Below are positions 7,227-11,325 of a stretch of DNA of 11,325 bases, piece after piece; position 1 is the first letter of the stretch, and every line of letters begins with the position of its first letter. The position numbers and the translations under genes are program-made. The notes beneath the pieces are model-generated. The model saw only the letters and a list, made by a program, of their open reading frames with translations, was not told where the DNA came from and ran no database searches. The stretch covers positions 1 through 11,325 of the forward strand of contig CAMFZJ010000035.1 in NCBI GenBank assembly GCA_946004305.1. The letters run 5' to 3'. Source of the stretch: an uncultured Clostridia bacterium (GTDB taxonomy: Bacteria > Bacillota > Clostridia > Oscillospirales > Acutalibacteraceae).

Positions 7227-8195
7227 ATGAGCCAATTAGAAGGAATCAGAGATTTAAAGGTTGCTGACGAAAACGCTGAAGTTATTATTAAATTCAATGA
7301 CGTTTGCAAGACCTACACTCTATACAGAAATGACCAGGAGCGATTCAGAGCCCTGTTTTTCAAACCACGCAACCCTATCCTGCACCACGCTCTGGACCAT
7401 GTTAATTTAGAAATCCGCAAGGGCGAAGCTGTGGGTATTATGGGCGACAACGGTTCAGGTAAATCAACAATGCTGAAAACCATTACCGGTGTTACATTTC
7501 CTGATCACGGCAATGTTGAAGTAAAAGGTATGGTTGCCGCTTTGCTGGAGCTTACAGCGGGATTTTCACTTGAAATGACCGGCAGACAGAACATTTATCT
7601 CAAAGGCTATATTCTGGGTCTTGATGATGATGAGATTAAAGTCATTGAAGAAAAAGTTGTTGATTTTGCAGAGCTTGGAGATTATATTGACCAACCGGTT
7701 AGAACATACTCCAGCGGTATGAAAATGCGTCTTGGATTTGCAATTAACGTTAATATTGCCCCTGACATACTAGTTGTTGATGAGGCTTTGTCTGTTGGTG
7801 ACGCTGCGTTCAAGGTGAAGTGTAAGAATAAAATCAAAGAAGTAATTGAGGATTCTGATGTTACTGTCCTTTATGTGAGTCATAACGCTGCTTCCGTTAA
7901 GGAAATATGCCCTCGTTCTATTTATCTGAAAAAAGGTAAGATTATGTTTGACGGTCCTACAGAGGAAACTCACCTTGTTTATTTAGTTGATAAAAGGTCT
8001 ATGCAGATTAAAAATGTTACTGCTCGTATTGAAAAGTTTAACAATATGATTGACGCTTCTGATGGGAATGTTGCAGTTCTTAAAAAGAAGCTCAAGAAGA
8101 ATACTGACCGCCTTGAAAAATTAAAGGCTGACCTTGAACAGTTTAAGCAAGATTTAGAGAATTACAGAAAAGAACATTACAAGGATAATCAATAA
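7227..8195 (+). CDS. ABC transporter ATPase for polysaccharide or teichoic acid export (Wzt/TagH family)
   Basis: The 322-residue nucleotide-binding partner of the permease just upstream, powering glycopolymer export on the cytoplasmic face. Walker A is GDNGSGKST (73-81). The family-specific segment ELTAGFSLEMTGRQNIYLKG (108-127), the signature SSGMK (162-166), Walker B ILVVDE (181-186) and the H-loop His219 are all present, so it should hydrolyse ATP. The nucleotide-binding domain ends near 255. The remainder (about 262-318) is a charged, coiled-coil-like helix rich in Lys, Leu and Glu. It is not the beta-sandwich polymer-binding domain of some O-antigen Wzt proteins, nor the long extracellular part of Bacillus TagH. 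AAGGAG sits six bases before the ATG and overlaps the upstream stop, so the two genes form a coupled pair. A terminator-like hairpin follows. Confidence 0.95.
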   Translation: MSQLEGIRDLKVADENAEVIIKFNDVCKTYTLYRNDQERFRALFFKPRNPILHHALDHVNLEIRKGEAVGIMGDNGSGKSTMLKTITGVTFPDHGNVEVKGMVAALLELTAGFSLEMTGRQNIYLKGYILGLDDDEIKVIEEKVVDFAELGDYIDQPVRTYSSGMKMRLGFAINVNIAPDILVVDEALSVGDAAFKVKCKNKIKEVIEDSDVTVLYVSHNAASVKEICPRSIYLKKGKIMFDGPTEETHLVYLVDKRSMQIKNVTARIEKFNNMIDASDGNVAVLKKKLKKNTDRLEKLKADLEQFKQDLENYRKEHYKDNQ

Positions 8196-8197
8196 TA

Positions 8198-8227
8198 TAT
8201 GCCGGCGGAAACGTCGGTATAATTTTT
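8198..8227 (+). terminator. Terminator-like hairpin inside the operon
   Basis: A 10-bp stem with two or three G-U pairs (8198-8207 with 8212-8221) closes a GAAA tetraloop and is followed by ATTTTT. It begins three bases after the ATPase stop and ends before the ribosome binding site of the next gene. The short T run suggests partial termination, lowering expression of the two SDR genes relative to the exporter. It could also be an RNA-stabilising end. Confidence 0.65.
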
Positions 8228-8243
8228 AACTTAGGAGTTTTGT

Positions 8244-9260
8244 ATGGAAAACAAGGTTGCAAATCTAATTAATCCGTATTTATATAGGGACATACTCAGT
8301 ATCACTCAGGGTGGTATAGATTTCAGTCGCTTTGAAAACAAAACAGTTCTTATTACAGGTGCAGGCGAATTAGTAGGTTATTACATCGCCTGTGCCCTGC
8401 TTATTTATAACGACTTAAATAACAGCCATATCAAGGTAATTGCTGTTGGAAAAGAACAAAATCTTATGAAGAAATATGCTGAGCTTACCTCACGAGAAGA
8501 CATTGATTTTATAATTAGTGAAGTCTATAACAATTTTGGCAGCTATAAGGCTGACTATATCATACATAATGATTTCAGCGATAATATGGAAAACGAGGCT
8601 ATCACTAACCTGCTGAAATATATTAAGGCAAATAATGTTATTTCAACGGTTATTAATTCAAGCTTGTTAGTATATGGTACAGTTTACAACGGCAAAAGTG
8701 AAATTTTAGAAGATGACTTAGGTTATGTTGATTTAGCTAGCCCTAAAAGCAGTATTGTGCAAAGTCTAAGAATGGCTGAATGTGCCGCAATTAACTTTGC
8801 AAAAGCAGAAGATAAGAATATTATGATTACAAGAAGCGCTATTGATTACGGTGTCCCCTTTGAGAAGGAACACCCTCTATGCAAGCTATTTGCCGAAGAT
8901 TGCCACAATCCTGTTGCTGTTTTTATTGGTGCTAATATATCCAGCAAAATCAACAGCTATTGCTATGTTACTGACTTTGCACGAGCATTGTTGACTGTGC
9001 TTTTTAAAGGAACCGGCGGTGAAGTTTATAACATTGCCTCAGACAATAGTGTTGCATCCAATAATGAATTGCAAAATATTATTTCAAAAACTACAAATAA
9101 TGAGGCTGTTGTAAAGTTGGATAATGATATTGTTTCTTCTATGGACGCAACCCAATACATTCTTAATACAGATAAGATTAAGGCTCTGGGATTCAAGTCA
9201 TCAGTTGACTTGGAAAACGGATACAAGCGAATTGGCGCTATTATAAGGAACAGTAACTAA
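8244..9260 (+). CDS. Extended-SDR (NAD-dependent epimerase/dehydratase) family protein, probably lacking the catalytic Tyr-Lys pair
   Basis: A 338-residue Rossmann-fold protein of the nucleotide-sugar epimerase/dehydratase family. The first beta-strand and cofactor loop are VLITGAGELVG (35-45), where Glu42 stands at a normally Gly position. SSLLVYG (139-145) matches the usual SSxxVYG segment, and YVTDFARAL (241-249) and EVYNIASDNS (260-269) match the C-terminal part. In place of the usual SSYxxSKRMAE, this protein has SSIVQSLRMAE (169-179), so Tyr is Ile171 and Lys is Leu175. It may bind a nucleotide or partner without normal SDR catalysis. Its substrate cannot be assigned. It is similar along its length to the N-terminal half of the next gene, suggesting an old tandem duplication. 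AGGAG lies six bases before the start. Its position points to a role in making or modifying the exported glycopolymer. Confidence 0.88.
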   Translation: MENKVANLINPYLYRDILSITQGGIDFSRFENKTVLITGAGELVGYYIACALLIYNDLNNSHIKVIAVGKEQNLMKKYAELTSREDIDFIISEVYNNFGSYKADYIIHNDFSDNMENEAITNLLKYIKANNVISTVINSSLLVYGTVYNGKSEILEDDLGYVDLASPKSSIVQSLRMAECAAINFAKAEDKNIMITRSAIDYGVPFEKEHPLCKLFAEDCHNPVAVFIGANISSKINSYCYVTDFARALLTVLFKGTGGEVYNIASDNSVASNNELQNIISKTTNNEAVVKLDNDIVSSMDATQYILNTDKIKALGFKSSVDLENGYKRIGAIIRNSN

Positions 9261-9274
9261 GGCAGGTGAGAATA

Positions 9275-11155
9275 ATGCTGATGAAGGATATACTTAATGT
9301 GTTTCAGGCTGACTGGGCTTCAACTCCCGGTATGAAATATGAGGATTATTTCCAGCTTAAGCCTGAAAATTTAAAAAATAAAAATGTACTAATACTAGGT
9401 CACGAAATCGGGCTGTGCTTTGCATATACAATCCTTAACCTGAATGATAAGCTAAACAACAATTCAAATGTAATCTTTTCAAGCGTTGATTCAAGGTTTG
9501 AAAGTGAAATTATCCCTGAGGTTATGGAACGTGAGGACTTTTTCTATGTTGACGGATTGAGGGTAAATACCCTTAAACAAAAGGTAGATTTAGTTATTTA
9601 TACTGGACTATGCGGTACAAAAATCAATAATTCCTTTGACACCTTTGTTAAGGAAACATCTGCTCTGAAAGAAGTTATGGAGCTTGCTCACAGCAAGAAA
9701 ACTGAAAAAGTTATAATGCTTTCCGACTCAAGAGTTTACGGAAAACCTGCAAACAAATTCAGAGCATTTTCTGAAATGGAATTGGGAAATGTCAGCATTG
9801 ACAATTTGCCTTTACAGCTTTTAAGAAACCTTGAAAGCGAATTTGTAAAACTTGCTTCAGAGTATAAGCTAAACTCTGTTACTCTGCGTACAGGGATAGT
9901 TTTGGGAGCTTGCAGTCATATTTACAACGGACTGGACAATGTATTCAAAGCAGTAGCCGAAGGCAGAGAAATTACTGTACACAGCACAGCAAATAAAATT
10001 ACCTTTGTGTATTTAAGCGATGTATTCAATGCTGTTTTGTATGCAATTAAATGCAATCTTAAGGGTATTTATAATGTTGGAAGTAGTAATTGCACCGTTT
10101 CTACAGGAACTCTCTGTGCTATGCTTCACGACATTTACGGAGCTGACGCTAAAGTCACTACTACAGAAGACGGTACATTTCAGGGAAATGAACTAAACTG
10201 CGGTAAATTGGAGTTTGCCGGATTTAAAACTATGATTGATTTACAGACAGCTTTGGAGCTGTCTGTGTTAAGCTATAAAGAAAGTCAGGATGACCTTAAA
10301 TTTCCTCACGAGCATCAGGGCAGACTTGATGCTATACAGCAGATACTTCTAGGCTATCTTCTTGAGGTTGACAGAATCTGTAAAAAGCACAACATCACCT
10401 ATTATCTTGGCGGAGGCACATTGTTAGGTGCCGCAAGACACAAGGGTTTTATTCCTTGGGACGATGATGTTGACATTATGCTTGACAGAGAGAATTACGA
10501 TAAATTTCTTAAGGTTGCTCCGGAAGAACTACCTGAGGGTGTTATTTTGCAGGACCCTAAAAAGGATAAAAACTACTTTTACTGCTATGCAAAGCTAAGA
10601 CTTACCAATACTGTTTTTTCTACTGATTTTTCAAAACACCATAAGAATACAGAAAACGGCTTTGCTTTTGATATTTTTTGTCATGACAAAACCGCTAATT
10701 CTAAATTTGGACAAAAATTACACAGCCGGCTGACTCTGTTCTGGCTTGCGATGGTATTTAATAAATGGAACCACAGAAAGGTTTATAACGGTAAAAAGTT
10801 GCAATCTGCAATTTGCAATTTCCTAAAAAACATCTTCCCTCTCAGATTTTCTATGAAAATGCTTTTGTGGACCCTTGAAATGTTTAAGCATAAAAAGAAG
10901 GCAAAATATTTTTATGACGGAATGGGCAAAAGCGTAGCTAAAGGCGGTTTTGATAAAACATTTCTTGATGATGAAATAAGAGTTGACTTTGAGGGATATA
11001 AACTGCCTGTGCCGACAAAGTACAAGGAATATCTTACCAATCACTATGGGGACTATATGGAATTGGCTCCTCTAAGCACAAGACTTCACGGCCACGAAAT
11101 AACCCTGTGTGATTTAGGCAAGTATTCAACATTTAAAATTTCTAATGGTAATTGA
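9275..11155 (+). CDS. Fusion of a degenerate SDR-like domain with a LicD-family transferase domain
   Basis: A 626-residue two-domain protein. Residues about 35-335 are SDR-like and match the preceding gene, but the cofactor loop is LGHEIGLC (41-48) rather than TGxxGxxG. The YxxxK region is PLQLLRNLE (179-187), with neither Tyr nor Lys; SDSRVYG (150-156) is kept. Residues about 347-620 form a LicD domain (nucleotidyltransferase fold, fukutin-like superfamily). GGGTLLGAARH (379-389) and IPWDDDVDI (393-401) supply the expected metal and substrate residues, so this half looks active. Known LicD proteins transfer phosphocholine from CDP-choline to teichoic acid or lipopolysaccharide; the donor here is unknown. 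The chosen ATG at 9275 has AGGTGA (9264-9269) upstream. A GTG at 9266 is in frame but lies within that signal. The gene follows the previous stop by 14 bases, so the two are cotranscribed. The fusion appears continuous, with no frameshift. Confidence 0.9.
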   Translation: MLMKDILNVFQADWASTPGMKYEDYFQLKPENLKNKNVLILGHEIGLCFAYTILNLNDKLNNNSNVIFSSVDSRFESEIIPEVMEREDFFYVDGLRVNTLKQKVDLVIYTGLCGTKINNSFDTFVKETSALKEVMELAHSKKTEKVIMLSDSRVYGKPANKFRAFSEMELGNVSIDNLPLQLLRNLESEFVKLASEYKLNSVTLRTGIVLGACSHIYNGLDNVFKAVAEGREITVHSTANKITFVYLSDVFNAVLYAIKCNLKGIYNVGSSNCTVSTGTLCAMLHDIYGADAKVTTTEDGTFQGNELNCGKLEFAGFKTMIDLQTALELSVLSYKESQDDLKFPHEHQGRLDAIQQILLGYLLEVDRICKKHNITYYLGGGTLLGAARHKGFIPWDDDVDIMLDRENYDKFLKVAPEELPEGVILQDPKKDKNYFYCYAKLRLTNTVFSTDFSKHHKNTENGFAFDIFCHDKTANSKFGQKLHSRLTLFWLAMVFNKWNHRKVYNGKKLQSAICNFLKNIFPLRFSMKMLLWTLEMFKHKKKAKYFYDGMGKSVAKGGFDKTFLDDEIRVDFEGYKLPVPTKYKEYLTNHYGDYMELAPLSTRLHGHEITLCDLGKYSTFKISNGN

Positions 11156-11180
11156 CAAAAAACCTGCACTTTGATATAAT
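11152..11180 (+). promoter_or_regulatory. Consensus extended -10 promoter reading out of the window
   Basis: TTGACA (11152-11157) overlaps the stop codon of the SDR-LicD gene. TATAAT (11175-11180) follows after a 17-base spacer and is preceded by TGA, the extended -10 form. Every element matches consensus. Transcription would start near 11187 and run rightward into a leader with no gene in this window. Confidence 0.72.
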
Positions 11181-11195
11181 ACAAAGTGCAGGTTT
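11160..11195. repeat. Perfect 14-bp inverted repeat centred on the -10 box
   Basis: AAACCTGCACTTTG (11160-11173) and CAAAGTGCAGGTTT (11182-11195) are exact reverse complements around ATATAATA. As RNA this is a strong hairpin. On the + strand only TTTAACTT follows, so termination there would be weak; on the - strand six T residues follow, a good terminator for a gene reading leftward. As DNA it could be an operator covering the promoter. Both roles are possible. Confidence 0.85.
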
Positions 11196-11325
11196 AACTT
11201 GCGGATTGTTTTGTGGATTTGATTGAAAAGTAAATTTTAATTGAAAGTAAATCCCACCTCGGTTGCTCCACCGTGTAAAATTCAGGAGCAGAATTGAAGA
11301 TGATTTAATTTTCAACTTTCCATTT
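11196..11325. other. Noncoding right end, possibly a structured leader
   Basis: No open frame with a start and ribosome binding site runs through this stretch on either strand. It contains complementary segments that could nest: TGCTCC (11264-11269) with GGAGCA (11285-11290), AAATC (11249-11253) with GATTT (11302-11306), and GAAAGT (11243-11248) with ACTTTC (11315-11320). A GGAG is followed only by very short frames that stop at once. It may be the leader of a gene beyond the window. Confidence 0.45.

Noticed and set aside
8244..9260. Assignment as galE or another named epimerase
   Set aside because: The catalytic Tyr and Lys are absent and no substrate-specific motif is recognisable, so a gene symbol would be unjustified.
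11251..11276. T-box-like GGTGG...ACC motif on the minus strand
   Set aside because: The match to the T-box consensus is poor, with extra bases between the conserved halves, and no specifier stem or terminator/antiterminator pair is visible.

Overview
The window looks like the end of a low-GC Firmicutes contig, most likely a Ruminococcus-type gut starch degrader. Evidence: AT-rich DNA, consensus sigma-A promoters, Gram-positive-style ribosome binding sites, and two secreted alpha-amylases that each carry a dockerin and PTQ-rich linkers, as in the amylosome of Ruminococcus bromii. The taxon is an inference. All six genes are on the + strand.

Bases 1-42 are not biological: they are Illumina Nextera library adapter, so genomic sequence starts at about 43. 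Region 1 (43-6065) holds two separately terminated genes for secreted starch enzymes. The first (104-3361) is an AmyE-like GH13 amylase with a starch-binding-like module, a dockerin and two further C-terminal modules. The second (3536-6022) is a MalS-like GH13 amylase with a dockerin and a CBM26. Their dockerins should plug them into cohesin-bearing scaffoldins outside this window, giving complementary activities on one complex.

Region 2 (6066-6331) is a noncoding gap with an unexplained GC-rich inverted-repeat element and a near-perfect promoter. Region 3 (6389-11155) is a cell-surface glycopolymer operon: an ABC-2 permease (Wzm/TagG type), its ATPase (Wzt/TagH type), an SDR-family protein, and an SDR-LicD fusion. 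The two exporter subunits would move a lipid-linked polymer across the membrane. The LicD domain would attach a phospho-substituent such as phosphocholine to it. Both SDR modules have lost the catalytic Tyr and Lys, so they may be pseudoenzymes. A terminator-like hairpin splits the operon after the ATPase gene.

Region 4 (11156-11325) has no gene. It opens with a consensus promoter whose -10 box lies in the loop of a perfect 14-bp inverted repeat, followed by a possibly structured leader running off the window. No mobile element, tRNA, rRNA or CRISPR array was seen. The best candidates for something undescribed are the SDR-LicD fusion with its SDR-like partner, and the two structured noncoding elements.
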